Shown here: one piece after another, positions 38,266-48,023 of the stretch
Layout of the letters: each line of letters starts with the position of its first letter
How positions within the stretch are numbered: the stretch's first letter is position 1
Assembly: GCA_945862215.1 (NCBI GenBank)
Contig: CAMAXY010000005.1
Location: 1-64,000 of the forward strand
Direction of reading: 5' to 3'
DNA length: 64,000 bases
DNA from: Singulisphaera sp. GP187
GTDB taxonomy: Bacteria > Planctomycetota > Phycisphaerae > Phycisphaerales > SM1A02
Notes under the pieces: model-generated
Databases searched by the model: none
Seen by the model: the letters and a program-made list of their open reading frames with translations, nothing else
Told to the model about the DNA's origin: nothing
Translations under genes and position numbers: made by a program

Positions 38266-39218
38266 TTGGTCGTGTGAGGTTGAGTCATCTGCCACGTGCG
38301 GGAATCTTGCACCTTGTGCAAACAACTGGTGATGTCGGTTGGACTGCAGGAGCGATGACTGGCGATTCGATCGCAGACATGCGGATCGCAGTCGGCCCTT
38401 CTGCCGTCAGTCATTCAAATCGAGCACTGTTGATTGCATTCAACAGCATTCTGACCGCACCGCTCGGCATCGAACGATTGCTTGTGCGCCGATTGCAAGC
38501 GTGGGTTCAACGCCATGGAACTTGCCCACAAAAAATCATGGCTTATGGCGCAGCTGCTGGAGATCTTGCTCATGCATCGCTTCCTGGTGTTGATCGGGTT
38601 GTTCATCTGGAACCTCCGGCGCAGGCACAAAGAAATTGTGCGCAAGCTGCGACCGAATATTGGAGACGAACTGCAGAGTTGCAGCGGGATGATGTGCGAA
38701 GAAGTCTTGGGATTTCTGAAAGTGCATTGGTGATCTTGGCTGTTGGTGATCGCGCGGATTCGATCGATGCTCGAGCAGCATTTGCTGCAAGTGGTCGAGC
38801 AGTGTTAGGCGGCGCCAATGTTGTGCTGATCGTTCCGACGCGGGCTCAATGGGTTTTGGAAACGAAGCGGCATGCGCGAATTTCACGAATGGAAGATCAG
38901 TTTATGGCGATCGATGGAGCGGAGATTCCAAGTTCACTTTGGCTTGCAGCAGATGCAATGTTATTGCAAGCCCGAGGGGATGAATCGGAGAGTCGATGGT
39001 GGGGATGGTGTCGATGGTGGGCGCTCGCTGCAGGCATTGGCGTGATCCACGATTCATGTATCGAACAGTGCGAGGGAACTCTTGCTTTTACACGCGGTGA
39101 TCGCGATGAACTTGTGCGGCTTTTGATTCAGATTGCTGACGATTGTGGGGCGGGTGGAAGCATGTTGCGAGCCTTGTCTGAGTGCGCGATTCGAAGTGCA
39201 CAAGCGGCGGCGAAATAG
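38262..39218 (+). CDS. Hypothetical, glycosyltransferase-like protein
   Basis: ORF 318 aa; coupled by ATGA overlap; RRSLGISESALVILAVGDRADSIDARAAFAAS resembles GT-B linker. Confidence 0.6.
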   Translation: MIGRVRLSHLPRAGILHLVQTTGDVGWTAGAMTGDSIADMRIAVGPSAVSHSNRALLIAFNSILTAPLGIERLLVRRLQAWVQRHGTCPQKIMAYGAAAGDLAHASLPGVDRVVHLEPPAQAQRNCAQAATEYWRRTAELQRDDVRRSLGISESALVILAVGDRADSIDARAAFAASGRAVLGGANVVLIVPTRAQWVLETKRHARISRMEDQFMAIDGAEIPSSLWLAADAMLLQARGDESESRWWGWCRWWALAAGIGVIHDSCIEQCEGTLAFTRGDRDELVRLLIQIADDCGAGGSMLRALSECAIRSAQAAAK

Positions 39219-39250
39219 AGCCACGAATTCGAGCCACGGAAATGCATAAG

Positions 39251-39966
39251 TGGTCAGCCGTGAAAAGTCCTCTCGGGGCTCAGACAGTCCTCGGCGACCG
39301 ACACGATCTGGTTTGCGAAATTTTATTGCAAGTGCCGTCGGCCGCCTGCGGAACTCGCCCGAGAGAACTTTCCAACGGCTGGGCACGCAAGCGGATGCGC
39401 GCAAGCACTGCAGCGTCGAGCCTCTGAAATGGGCAACCCGTGTCGTTTTTCGACACTTGTTGCCCATTTCAAGCAGTAGAGCGTGCCAAAGTCGGGGGAG
39501 CCTGCGGAACTCGCCCGAGAGAACTTTCCAGCGGCCTGGCACGCAAACAGATGTGCAACTGATCTGAAAAACGTTCGAGCGAGAATTTGATTCGCTACCG
39601 TGGGCAGCGGAATGATTTGAACCCCGGCGAGTTTGCAAGCCGAGCCGGAGTCTGCGTACTTGTTTCGCGCGCGCCGGAGGGCGCGCTGGATTTCAGCGCG
39701 CAGCATGTTTGAGCCCGGGGGCAAATCAGTCCACTGCCCAAAATCTGCACGAACCACTTTTGAGTCCATGCATTAGTGGGCAGCCGTGAAAAGTCCTCTC
39801 GGGGCTCAGACAGTCCTCGGCGACCGACACGATCTGGTTTACGAAATTTTATTACAAGTGCCGTCGGCCGCCTGCGGAACTCGCCCGAGAGAACTTTCCA
39901 GCGGCTGGAAACGCAAGCGGATGCGCGACTGATTTGAAAAACGTTCGAGCGAGAATTTGATTCGCT
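39251..39966. repeat. Compound palindromic repeat cluster A (M1, partial M1, M2, M3, M1, M2)
   Basis: M1 39251-39388 and 39776-39914; partial M1 39500-39544; M2 gatctgaaaaacgttcgagcgagaatttgattcgct 39561-39596 and 39931-39966; M3 39601-39739; same modules recur at 58.0-58.5 and 61.2-61.6 kb. Confidence 0.93.
39426..39470. repeat. Near-perfect hairpin inside repeat cluster A
   Basis: GAAATGGGCAAC-CC-GTGTCG-TTTTT-CGACAC-TT-GTTGCCCATTTC. Confidence 0.95.
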
Positions 39967-39998
39967 GCTCACCACTGCATTTCAAAATTATTTTTTCG

Positions 39999-41516
39999 CT
40001 ATGCCAAAATCTGTTTGATCACGTCACCCTTGACGTCGGTCAGTCGATAGTCGCGCCCTTGTGCTCGATAGACAAGTCCTTTGTGATCCATCCCAAGCAA
40101 GTGCAACATGGTCGCGTGTAAATCGTGGACTTCGACGGGGTTTTCGACGATGTTGTACGAATAATCGTCGGTCTTTCCATACGAGATTCCAGGTTTCACT
40201 CCGCCGCCTGCAAGCCAAAGACTGAAGCAGCGCGGATGATGATCGCGCCCATAGTTTGTTTTCGTCAACATGCCTTGGCTGTATGCCGTACGTCCGAATT
40301 CGCCAGACCAGAGAACAAGCGTCTCGTCCAGAAGTCCCAGTCGCTTGAGATCCTTGATCAGCGCCGCTTGTGGTTGATCAACATCTTTACACTGCGCGCG
40401 CAATTCGTTTGGAAGATTTCCGTGCTGATCCCATCCGCGCATATAAAGCTGAATGAATCGCACATCGCGCTGAGCAAGTCGTCGCGCCATCAAACAATTT
40501 GCGGCGAAACTCCCTGGAGTTCGAACATCGGGACCATACATTTCAAGTGTCTGCTCAGACTCGTCGCTGAAGTCAGTCAACTCTGGGACAGACATCTGCA
40601 TCCGATACGCCATTTCAAATTGCGAAATGCGAGCCTGCACTTCGGGATCAAGGCTCGTTGCAAATTCTTCTTGATTGATTTCTCCAACGAGATCAAGCAT
40701 GCGTCGGCGATCTTCGCGCGTGACTCCATCGGGGTCGCGCAGATACAACACCGCATCACGCCCAGCGCGAAGTCTGCACCCTTGATGTTCACTTGGAAGA
40801 AATCCACTTCCCCAAAAACGCGCAGAAAGAGCCTGCATATTGCCTTTTCCTTGCGTGATCATGACCACGAAAGACGGCATATTTTTATTCCCGCTCCCCA
40901 AGCCATAACTCATCCACGAACCGAATGATGGACGGCCTGGTTGTTCGCTGCCAGTTTGGAAAAAGGTAATACCTGGTTCGTGATTGATCGCCTGCGTGTG
41001 CATCGAGTGGATGAAGCAGATTTCCTTTGCAACCGAACCGGTATAAGGCAGCAGTTCCGAAAGCATCATGCCGCCTTCATTGTTTTCATGTCGATCGAAT
41101 CGAAAGACAGTTGGTGCAACTGGAAAACTTGTCTGGCCACTTGTCATCGTGGTGATGCGTTGCCCATTCCGAATCGAAGATGGAAGTTCTTTGTTGAATT
41201 GATCAACGAGATGCGGTTTATAGTCATACAAATCAAGTTGGCTTGGTGCACCTTCCATATGCATATAGATGACGCGTTTCGCCTTTGGCGCATAGTGCGG
41301 CAAGTTTGCAAGGACACTTTTCGCATCAGTTGCAATAGGTGCGGCACTTGCAGCGCGTGAACCCATCAACTGTGCAAGTGCAACTCCACCTAAGCCAGCA
41401 CCGAGTGATCCAGCGACAGAACCAAAGAATCTCCGTCGTGTGAGATTGAGAAGATATTCTTCGAGTGCATCTGCGGATCCTTCACGCGCTGCTGGATTGT
41501 GTGGTCGTGAGCTCAT
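39999..41516 (-). CDS. DUF1501 family protein with twin-arginine-like N-terminus
   Basis: LTRRRFFGSVAGSLGAGLGGVALAQL; HMEGAPSQLDLYDYKP..GRDHHPRCFSLWLAGGGVKPG. Confidence 0.92.
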   Translation of the reverse strand: MSSRPHNPAAREGSADALEEYLLNLTRRRFFGSVAGSLGAGLGGVALAQLMGSRAASAAPIATDAKSVLANLPHYAPKAKRVIYMHMEGAPSQLDLYDYKPHLVDQFNKELPSSIRNGQRITTMTSGQTSFPVAPTVFRFDRHENNEGGMMLSELLPYTGSVAKEICFIHSMHTQAINHEPGITFFQTGSEQPGRPSFGSWMSYGLGSGNKNMPSFVVMITQGKGNMQALSARFWGSGFLPSEHQGCRLRAGRDAVLYLRDPDGVTREDRRRMLDLVGEINQEEFATSLDPEVQARISQFEMAYRMQMSVPELTDFSDESEQTLEMYGPDVRTPGSFAANCLMARRLAQRDVRFIQLYMRGWDQHGNLPNELRAQCKDVDQPQAALIKDLKRLGLLDETLVLWSGEFGRTAYSQGMLTKTNYGRDHHPRCFSLWLAGGGVKPGISYGKTDDYSYNIVENPVEVHDLHATMLHLLGMDHKGLVYRAQGRDYRLTDVKGDVIKQILA

Positions 41517-41521
41517 GTGGT

Positions 41522-44500
41522 TCAGTCCTTTACTAAGGTCGCATCACTTGAAAGTATGGCATTGGCGAGCAAAGTCCATGCGGCAAGTTCGCGAGAATCT
41601 ATGTTTTCAGGCTGTGGAGAAATGCCAACCGAGACGAATTTGGCTGCATCATCTTTGGAATTTTCATATCGAGTTCGGTTTGCTTGCAATGCGCTGTTCA
41701 ATCGCGCAAATGTCGCGGCGGATGGAATCTGCCCTGTGCATCGTTCGAATAGATCGTTCAAACGTTCAATATCCGTCTGGCGTTCACGAATGACCCTCAT
41801 CGCAACATTGCGCGCTGCTTCCACAAACTGTTCATCGTTCCACAAGACGAGCGCTTGCAGTGGGGTATTGGTGGTTGTCCTACGCGTGACGCAATACTCG
41901 CGAGTCGGCGCATCGAATGTCAACAAGGATGGCGGGGGAACCGCGCGCTTCCAATATGTATACAGACTGCGTCGCCATAATTCATCATTCTTTCCTCGAA
42001 CATATTCGCGAGTATTTGACGATGGCATCGCAACTTCCTGCCAAAGTCCATCGGGTTGATACGACTTAACACTTGCACCGCCGACGCGTTCATCAAGCAA
42101 CCCACTGACATAGAGGGCTTGATCACGAATCTGTTCTGCGGCGAGGCGTTGTCTTGGATACCACGAAAGAAGTCGATCATCTGGATCGAACGCTGCGACT
42201 TCTGGGCGGATATGCGAAGACTGTGCATAAGCCTGGGTGTTGAGCATTAGACGAATCATGTGCTGAATATCCCAACCACTCTCGCGAAATTCGACAGCGA
42301 GCCAATCAAGCAATTCAGGATGTGTCGGCCATTCACCTTGAAATCCAAAATCGTTTTCGGTGCGAACAATTCCGCGTCCAAAGAATTGTTCCCAGAGCCG
42401 ATTGATGGCAACGCGCGAAGTGAGCGTGTTTTGCGATGAAACCAACCACTGCGCCAATCCAAGCCGATTCTTGGGTTGATCTTCACTCAAGGTTCCAAAT
42501 ACTTTCGGAATCGCCCGAGTCACCGGACGATTGCGATCGATTTGGTCGTAGATGCCACGCTTGAGTACGAAAGTTTCTCGCCCCCTCGGCTTTTCCATCA
42601 TCACCATCGTGTGAGGGATCTGCGACTTGATCATCTCTTGAGATTTCGCAGCAGCATCTAACTTGCTGGTGATTTCTCGAAAGCGCGGTGAGGTTGTCAT
42701 GCGCCAAGCATCACGAGCAACGGCAAGACTTTCTGGGCGAACCGAAGATGCCGGCAAGAGCAACGGAACCATTGCGCGAGCGAGAATTCCATCCTTCGCA
42801 ATTGCACGGTGATAGAACCCTCCAGGTCCTCCAGTATTGACGATCTTGCACACAAGAACATTTTCGCCAGCTCGCAGCGGAATCTTGACGCGTTCCTGAT
42901 CCGCTCCAACGGATCGATCGATGCGCGCTTCGTGGACTTTCACTCCGTTGACATAGACCACAATCCCGTCATCGCTCCCAAGAGAGAGTTCGAGTTCGCG
43001 GGCTGTTGGAGAAAAGATTTGGCGAGAAAGAAATTCGCTGCCTGCACCTTGCGCAAGTCCAATCTTTTCTGCTTCAACAATTCCTGGGCCATATCGCCAG
43101 CTGTATTCACCCCATTTTAGATTGGGATTAAAGATCGTCGAAGATTCAGGGCCTCGAATGACCTCGTATGGGTTCTCGGCCACTTCAGTCGGCCACGGTC
43201 CCGCGATGTACCACGCACTTGTGGTGTCAGGAAGCTTTGACATGAACGAATCGCTTGCCTTGGCCAGTGAAATTGCTACACGTCCAAACGAATGTTGTTC
43301 ATACGGAGATTCATAACCCAGGGTGATTCGAAGTTGCGTTCCTCCTGCAAATCCAAATGGTTCAGTTGATGCGAATAGAGCAACGCGTCCGCCAGGTTGA
43401 TGGTGCGCATCGACTGCCCAGACGCGACCGTCTTTGGCAGTGAGCGCATTTGTCACGCGATAATCTTCGTCAGGTTGTTCGACATCCGCCCACGCCCAAT
43501 CAAGTTTCACCTTGCGAGTTTGTGTCGGATCAATTTTTGAAATCGCTTCGACTTCGATCGAATCCAAGATCGCATTTCCATTTTGTGCGCGGCCGACTCG
43601 CCCATGTGGCAGGGATGCATCAACCATCGCATTCAGTGCAACCAATCGAAGATCTGTAGCGTCAGTTTCTAAAGTCAGAATATGTTCGTCGTCGGGGGGA
43701 GTGATGCCGCTGGCAAGTACCGAACCGTCTGGTTGAATCGTCATTGTCGATCCGTGCGTCGACTCCGCAGCAACAATGGGCGCAGTCACCCATTCAATTT
43801 CTTTTGGAGATACAAAATCGGCTCGATAATTGTCGAATTCTTGTGCTTCCTCTGGAGTTGGTTGATCTCGTTCTGCAGTCAACGCCACAAGAGTTTGTTT
43901 GACATCTTCAAGTTGCTTCGTCTGTTCTGGTGTCGGCACATCGATCGAAGGCTCAAGTGATCGATATGCATCTGTCGACTGCGCATAGATGCCAGGCTCT
44001 TCATTAGAATTGAAGAACGCAATCATTCCGTAAAAATCTTCGCTCGTGATCGGATCGAATTTGTGATCGTGGCACCTTGCGCATTGCACGCTGAGTCCCA
44101 TGAATGCAGCACCAGTGGTCGCCACTCGATCGACAGCGTATTCCAATAAATATTCTTCGTTGATTGCGCCGCCTTCGTCGCTTGTGACATGATTGCGATT
44201 AAATCCGCTGGCAATCATCTGCGCAGAAGTCGCGCTTGGGATCAAATCCCCCGCAAGTTGTTCGATGATGAATTGGTCATATGGCTTGTTGTCTTTGAAA
44301 GCATTGATGACCCAATCTCTCCAAAGCCAAATCGATCTTCCTGCATCCATATGAATGCCGCTTGTGTCTGCATATCTTGCAATATCGAGCCACGGTACGG
44401 CCATGCGTTCTGCGTATCGCGAGCGATAGGGTTCCTGCGACATCAATCGATCGATCAACTTTGCGCGCGCGTCTGGACTTGCATCACGCACGAACGATTC

Positions 44501-45106
44501 GATTTCCTCAGGAGTCGGTGGCAGACCCGTGAGATCGAGAAAAATTCTCCGAACAAGAGTTGTGCGTTCGGCGGGGGGGCTTGGGCCAACGCCTGCTTTT
44601 TCCATGCGTGCAAGCAAGAATCGATCAATTTCGTTTACCGACCACTGCGTATTCTTTGGAGTCGCAGGCACCGGTCGCGTCGGTGCCGTGAATGCCCAGT
44701 GCGATTCATATTGAGCGCCATCATCAATCCAGCGCCGAATGATTTCCCGTTGAGCAGCGTCGAGCGAATGCTTCGTGCTGTCGGGAGGGGGCATCATGAA
44801 CTTTGGATCATCGGAAGTGATTCGCTGCAAAAGTTTGCTCGCTTGAGCATTGCCCGCAACGATTGCAGCTCCTTCAGGCCGTGCCTTTGTCGCTTCCTCA
44901 AAGCTGTCGAGTCTCAAGTCCGCATGTCGCTTTTCTTTGTCGGGACCATGGCAGATGAAGCACCGATCTGAAAGAATCGGGCGAACATCTCTTCCATATC
45001 GAATGGGCTCAAGAGGCACAGCGCTCAGCGGCGTAGGCAGAGTAAAAATTGCGAGAACGATCCCCGCAACAACCAATCCAAAGATGGTTAAGCGATTTCG
45101 CAACAT
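41522..45106 (-). CDS. PSD1 / DUF1549 / DUF1553 domain protein (planctomycete cytochrome C-like)
   Basis: [86 protein letters not shown]; central beta-sandwich-like insertion. Confidence 0.92.
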   Translation of the reverse strand: MLRNRLTIFGLVVAGIVLAIFTLPTPLSAVPLEPIRYGRDVRPILSDRCFICHGPDKEKRHADLRLDSFEEATKARPEGAAIVAGNAQASKLLQRITSDDPKFMMPPPDSTKHSLDAAQREIIRRWIDDGAQYESHWAFTAPTRPVPATPKNTQWSVNEIDRFLLARMEKAGVGPSPPAERTTLVRRIFLDLTGLPPTPEEIESFVRDASPDARAKLIDRLMSQEPYRSRYAERMAVPWLDIARYADTSGIHMDAGRSIWLWRDWVINAFKDNKPYDQFIIEQLAGDLIPSATSAQMIASGFNRNHVTSDEGGAINEEYLLEYAVDRVATTGAAFMGLSVQCARCHDHKFDPITSEDFYGMIAFFNSNEEPGIYAQSTDAYRSLEPSIDVPTPEQTKQLEDVKQTLVALTAERDQPTPEEAQEFDNYRADFVSPKEIEWVTAPIVAAESTHGSTMTIQPDGSVLASGITPPDDEHILTLETDATDLRLVALNAMVDASLPHGRVGRAQNGNAILDSIEVEAISKIDPTQTRKVKLDWAWADVEQPDEDYRVTNALTAKDGRVWAVDAHHQPGGRVALFASTEPFGFAGGTQLRITLGYESPYEQHSFGRVAISLAKASDSFMSKLPDTTSAWYIAGPWPTEVAENPYEVIRGPESSTIFNPNLKWGEYSWRYGPGIVEAEKIGLAQGAGSEFLSRQIFSPTARELELSLGSDDGIVVYVNGVKVHEARIDRSVGADQERVKIPLRAGENVLVCKIVNTGGPGGFYHRAIAKDGILARAMVPLLLPASSVRPESLAVARDAWRMTTSPRFREITSKLDAAAKSQEMIKSQIPHTMVMMEKPRGRETFVLKRGIYDQIDRNRPVTRAIPKVFGTLSEDQPKNRLGLAQWLVSSQNTLTSRVAINRLWEQFFGRGIVRTENDFGFQGEWPTHPELLDWLAVEFRESGWDIQHMIRLMLNTQAYAQSSHIRPEVAAFDPDDRLLSWYPRQRLAAEQIRDQALYVSGLLDERVGGASVKSYQPDGLWQEVAMPSSNTREYVRGKNDELWRRSLYTYWKRAVPPPSLLTFDAPTREYCVTRRTTTNTPLQALVLWNDEQFVEAARNVAMRVIRERQTDIERLNDLFERCTGQIPSAATFARLNSALQANRTRYENSKDDAAKFVSVGISPQPENIDSRELAAWTLLANAILSSDATLVKD

Positions 45107-45158
45107 CGAATAAAAGTATATGAGCGAAGCCCAGAATTTTCGGTGCCTTGTTGGGTTT

Positions 45159-46259
45159 TTAGAGTCGGCTGGAGGATTCAGTGCGATTCAGTGACTCGCG
45201 CATCAAAGTATGCGCGCTCTGTGCATAAAATCCTTTCAAAATTTCATTGGGAAGCGCAATTCCTCGAAGCAGAGGCGAATCCTTGGGAGTGAAGGCCACA
45301 GGATCGACCATTGCCAAGTCGGGATCTGCGATGGGGCTCGGACCAGACCAGTTTGTTTCCCAAAGGGTCCTGAGTGCCCAATATCTGCTTGCATAGAGGT
45401 CAAATGCGCTCTGTGCGGAATTGGCCTTCGCATCCATTTCGAATTTTGTTGATTCATCTACTAAGTGTGCATCGCTTGTGACGATGTCGGATCCGAACAA
45501 GAGTCGTCCTTTCCAACGCTGAAAAAAAGAAAGAACATCTTCGCGTGGATGCTTCGAGATTTCTCGCACGATCCATTTTGTCGCGCTCGTGTCGAGCGAT
45601 AGATTCGGATGTCGAGTCAGTAAGCCAGAGAGAAATTCCAGATCCTCTGGCCATCCACCCATGTGTGCGGCGATCCATCGAGTTGGAAAACGATCAAGCA
45701 TTCGTTCGAGTGGTTCGTATTGCGAAGCCTTCGTTCCATATCGACTGTGATCTGAATAACGTGTTGCAAACCATGTATCTGGATCGGCAACATGCACCAT
45801 GAATGTCATGCCCAAGTCGTACGCCATTTGCATCGCAGCGATTCGATTTGGATTATCGAGTCTCATAAGATTTGGTTCGCCAACTTCTGTGCCGATGTCA
45901 ACGCCGCGCGGAGCTGCCCAAAACTTTGCGATGCGTGCGCCTCGCGCGTGGAATTCTTCGATGCGCTTTGCATAGCCCACGCCATGCGTTTGTTTGGGAT
46001 CTTTGTCTCGCCAATTCGGGACGGCTATAAATTGAATGCGCTCTTGAAAGATGTCGCGCAATCCATCGATCTGCTCGATGGTTGATGTCATGCTCCAAAT
46101 CTCTGCAATTCCATAGCAATCCATCGCTTCTCGAAGAATGGGTGCGGCGTTCAGTCCGCCAACATGCGCATGCGCATCGATGATTGGCACGATGGGCGCG
46201 CCGAGCTTGCCAGCTTCGATGCGATAATCAAGATCGAAAAGATTCGAGTCATTCATCAC
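45159..46259 (-). CDS. Amidohydrolase-2 family metal-dependent hydrolase
   Basis: PIIDAHAHVGG; FMVHVADPD; WIAAHMGGWPEDLEFL; LLFGSDIVTSD. Confidence 0.85.
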   Translation of the reverse strand: MMNDSNLFDLDYRIEAGKLGAPIVPIIDAHAHVGGLNAAPILREAMDCYGIAEIWSMTSTIEQIDGLRDIFQERIQFIAVPNWRDKDPKQTHGVGYAKRIEEFHARGARIAKFWAAPRGVDIGTEVGEPNLMRLDNPNRIAAMQMAYDLGMTFMVHVADPDTWFATRYSDHSRYGTKASQYEPLERMLDRFPTRWIAAHMGGWPEDLEFLSGLLTRHPNLSLDTSATKWIVREISKHPREDVLSFFQRWKGRLLFGSDIVTSDAHLVDESTKFEMDAKANSAQSAFDLYASRYWALRTLWETNWSGPSPIADPDLAMVDPVAFTPKDSPLLRGIALPNEILKGFYAQSAHTLMRESLNRTESSSRL

Positions 46260-46276
46260 AGGACAATGTTAGTCCT

Positions 46277-46879
46277 TCAGCGGCCCGAAGGACGGCGGCT
46301 CTTCGAAGTGTCGCGTTGACGAATCGAACCACTTGGCTTGGGACTCGTTGCAGTCGTCTTCATACTTCGTTTGCGAGCTTTGAGATGTGCACGAACAACT
46401 CCAGATCGCGGCGACTTTAATTTTGGTTGTTCAACCAAACCTGCATGATGGACCATACCAATATAGACCTCATAATCCGCTTCGATATCAAGATGTCGAA
46501 CGAGTTCGCATGCGATATATCCAAGCGCGCGCAGTGGCACAGGAGATCCACCAGGCACGACAAGATTTGGAATCGTTAAAAAAGCATCAATACCTTGATC
46601 GGGCGATGTCGCAAAAATTTTCGTTGTGACGCGATCATCTTTTGCAAGAACGCAGATTGCAAAGTTTCGACTGTCGCGAATAATTGGAGAAAGTGGTTGA
46701 CCTTTTTCCATTGCAACGAGCAACATTGGTGGATGCATTGCAACTTGTTGAACGCATCGAACGATGACGCCACTTCGAAGTTCGCCAAATGCTGATGTCA
46801 GTAAAAATGAAGTTGCAGGAACAAGATTGAGTACGTGTTCGACGGTAAGACGATTTGCGGCCGGTCGGTCAGTCTGCAT
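46277..46879 (-). CDS. Flavin reductase-like (FMN-binding split barrel) protein
   Basis: SFLLTSAFGELRSGVIVRCVQQVAMHPPMLLVAMEKGQPLSPIIRDSRNFAICVL. Confidence 0.85.
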   Translation of the reverse strand: MQTDRPAANRLTVEHVLNLVPATSFLLTSAFGELRSGVIVRCVQQVAMHPPMLLVAMEKGQPLSPIIRDSRNFAICVLAKDDRVTTKIFATSPDQGIDAFLTIPNLVVPGGSPVPLRALGYIACELVRHLDIEADYEVYIGMVHHAGLVEQPKLKSPRSGVVRAHLKARKRSMKTTATSPKPSGSIRQRDTSKSRRPSGR

Positions 46880-47057
46880 AAGTTTGTCTCAATTCCAAAA
46901 TAATTTACGCCTCGGGCAAACTATACGACCAAATTTGCGTTTGTCCACAAATCTTTACTTATCAATGCTTTACATCAGAAAATATTGGACGGCAAAAGTT
47001 CTCGGACCTCAAAACAGAGATCGTTGTGTTGCCAAAAACATTAATTTTGTCGAAAAG

Positions 47058-47082
47058 TGTTGCATTGTGGGGCATTGTGGGT
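47058..47082 (+). promoter_or_regulatory. Putative MraZ-box (10-bp-period TGGGN array)
   Basis: TGTTG-CATTG-TGGGG-CATTG-TGGGT, 33 nt upstream of the mraZ ATG. Confidence 0.72.
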
Positions 47083-47115
47083 ATATTAATTGCATCTTCC
47101 AAATGGACCAAACTC

Positions 47116-47586
47116 ATGCTCTTCCTCGGCGAATACGAACACAGTCTCGACTCAAAGCAGCGCCTCGCAATTCCAAGCGAATTGCGAGAGGTCCTGAATC
47201 CTGCAGTGAACGGAGACTCGTTCGTCGCAGTGCCTGGACCCGACGAGGTCCTCACACTGTGGCCGAATCAAACATTCGAGAAACTCGCAATGGGACATGG
47301 CGGATCATTGATCGGAGACGAAGTTCTTCGGCGTTTCGAACAAGAATTCTTCAGCCAAGCTGCACGCTGTCCGCTGGATTCAGCTGGAAGAGTGCGCATT
47401 CCGGATCGACTCTTGACGAGATTCGGGTTGGCCGGAGCAGTTGTCATCTTGGGAGTTCGAGATCACTTGGAATTGATTGCATCAGCGACATGGAAGGCTC
47501 AACAGAAGCAACGGAATTCTTCTGCGAGCGAACTGTGGCGTCAAGCCAATCAACTCATGAATGCACGGTCGAGTGGAACAAGGTGA
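47116..47586 (+). CDS. mraZ: Transcriptional regulator MraZ
   Basis: MLFLGEYEHSLDSKQRLAIPSELRE..CPLDSAGRVRIPDRLLTRFGLAGAVVILGVRDHLELI. Confidence 0.92.
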   Translation: MLFLGEYEHSLDSKQRLAIPSELREVLNPAVNGDSFVAVPGPDEVLTLWPNQTFEKLAMGHGGSLIGDEVLRRFEQEFFSQAARCPLDSAGRVRIPDRLLTRFGLAGAVVILGVRDHLELIASATWKAQQKQRNSSASELWRQANQLMNARSSGTR

Positions 47587-47822
47587 TGGATCGCCTGAAC
47601 CACTTTTCAATCGCTACGACACGGACGTTGTAGCGCACAGACAAATCTCGATTCGCGCATGGATGCGCGAGCCGAGCGAAAAAACGGGTCATGGATGATC
47701 CGCAAGGGTCGTACGGTCTAGCCAGGATGGCACTTCCGTGCGAATAGTCGAGTTGGATTCGTTCAACTCGCTTATTATCGTCGCCCCCCGCGTCACTGGC
47801 CCGACGCGGGGGCTTTTTTTTT
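47582..47822 (+). ncRNA. Candidate CsrB/RsmZ-like CsrA-sequestering RNA (or mraZ 3'UTR-derived sponge)
   Basis: Hairpins with ANGGAN hexaloops: GGTG-ATGGAT-CGCC (47582-47595), CGCTACGAC-ACGGAC-GTTGTAGCG (47612-47635), TCGCGC-ATGGAT-GCGCGA (47653-47670), CGGGTC-ATGGAT-GATCCG (47685-47702); GCC-AGGAT-GGC within CGTACGG/CCGTGCG stem (47710-47742); CGAGTTG-GATTCGTT-CAACTCG (47749-47770); ends in terminator. Confidence 0.75.
47783..47822 (+). terminator. Strong intrinsic terminator of candidate sRNA / mraZ transcript
   Basis: GCCCCCCGCGTC-actggccc-GACGCGGGGGC followed by nine T. Confidence 0.95.
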
Positions 47823-47869
47823 GCTCCGATAACGGTGTTTTTTTTCATTTTGTGAATTGAAGATAGGAA

Positions 47870-47998
47870 AGCGTCCGAACGGGATATACCCTTCAAGAAG
47901 GTCAGACGCTTGGTCGATGAAAGTCATCCAAGGATTCGCATGGAGAACGCACGGTGCGTTCGAGGCGAGCTGAGCAAGTCGGTGGGTGAATCCCACCG
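47870..47998 (+). promoter_or_regulatory. Structured leader upstream of csrA
   Basis: AGCGTC/GACGCT pairing (47870-47875 / 47905-47910) enclosing GGGATATACCC; AACGCACGGTGCGTT (47946-47960); CGGTGGG-TGAAT-CCCACCG (47980-47998); several GGA motifs. Confidence 0.5.
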
Positions 47999-48023
47999 TT
48001 GATGGGCAGGAGGTCCGCGCACT

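Noticed and set aside
39054-39638. ORFs inside the repeat clusters (e.g. 39054-39638 -, 39595-39975 -, 58010-58297 -, 61277-61633 -) that look conserved between copies
   Set aside because: Similarity is explained by the nucleotide repeats themselves; frames vary, no start/RBS logic, and both strands give comparable ORFs
39251-39966. Possible CRISPR array in repeat cluster A
   Set aside because: Modules are long, irregular and palindromic, without uniform short repeats or unique spacers; no cas genes nearby
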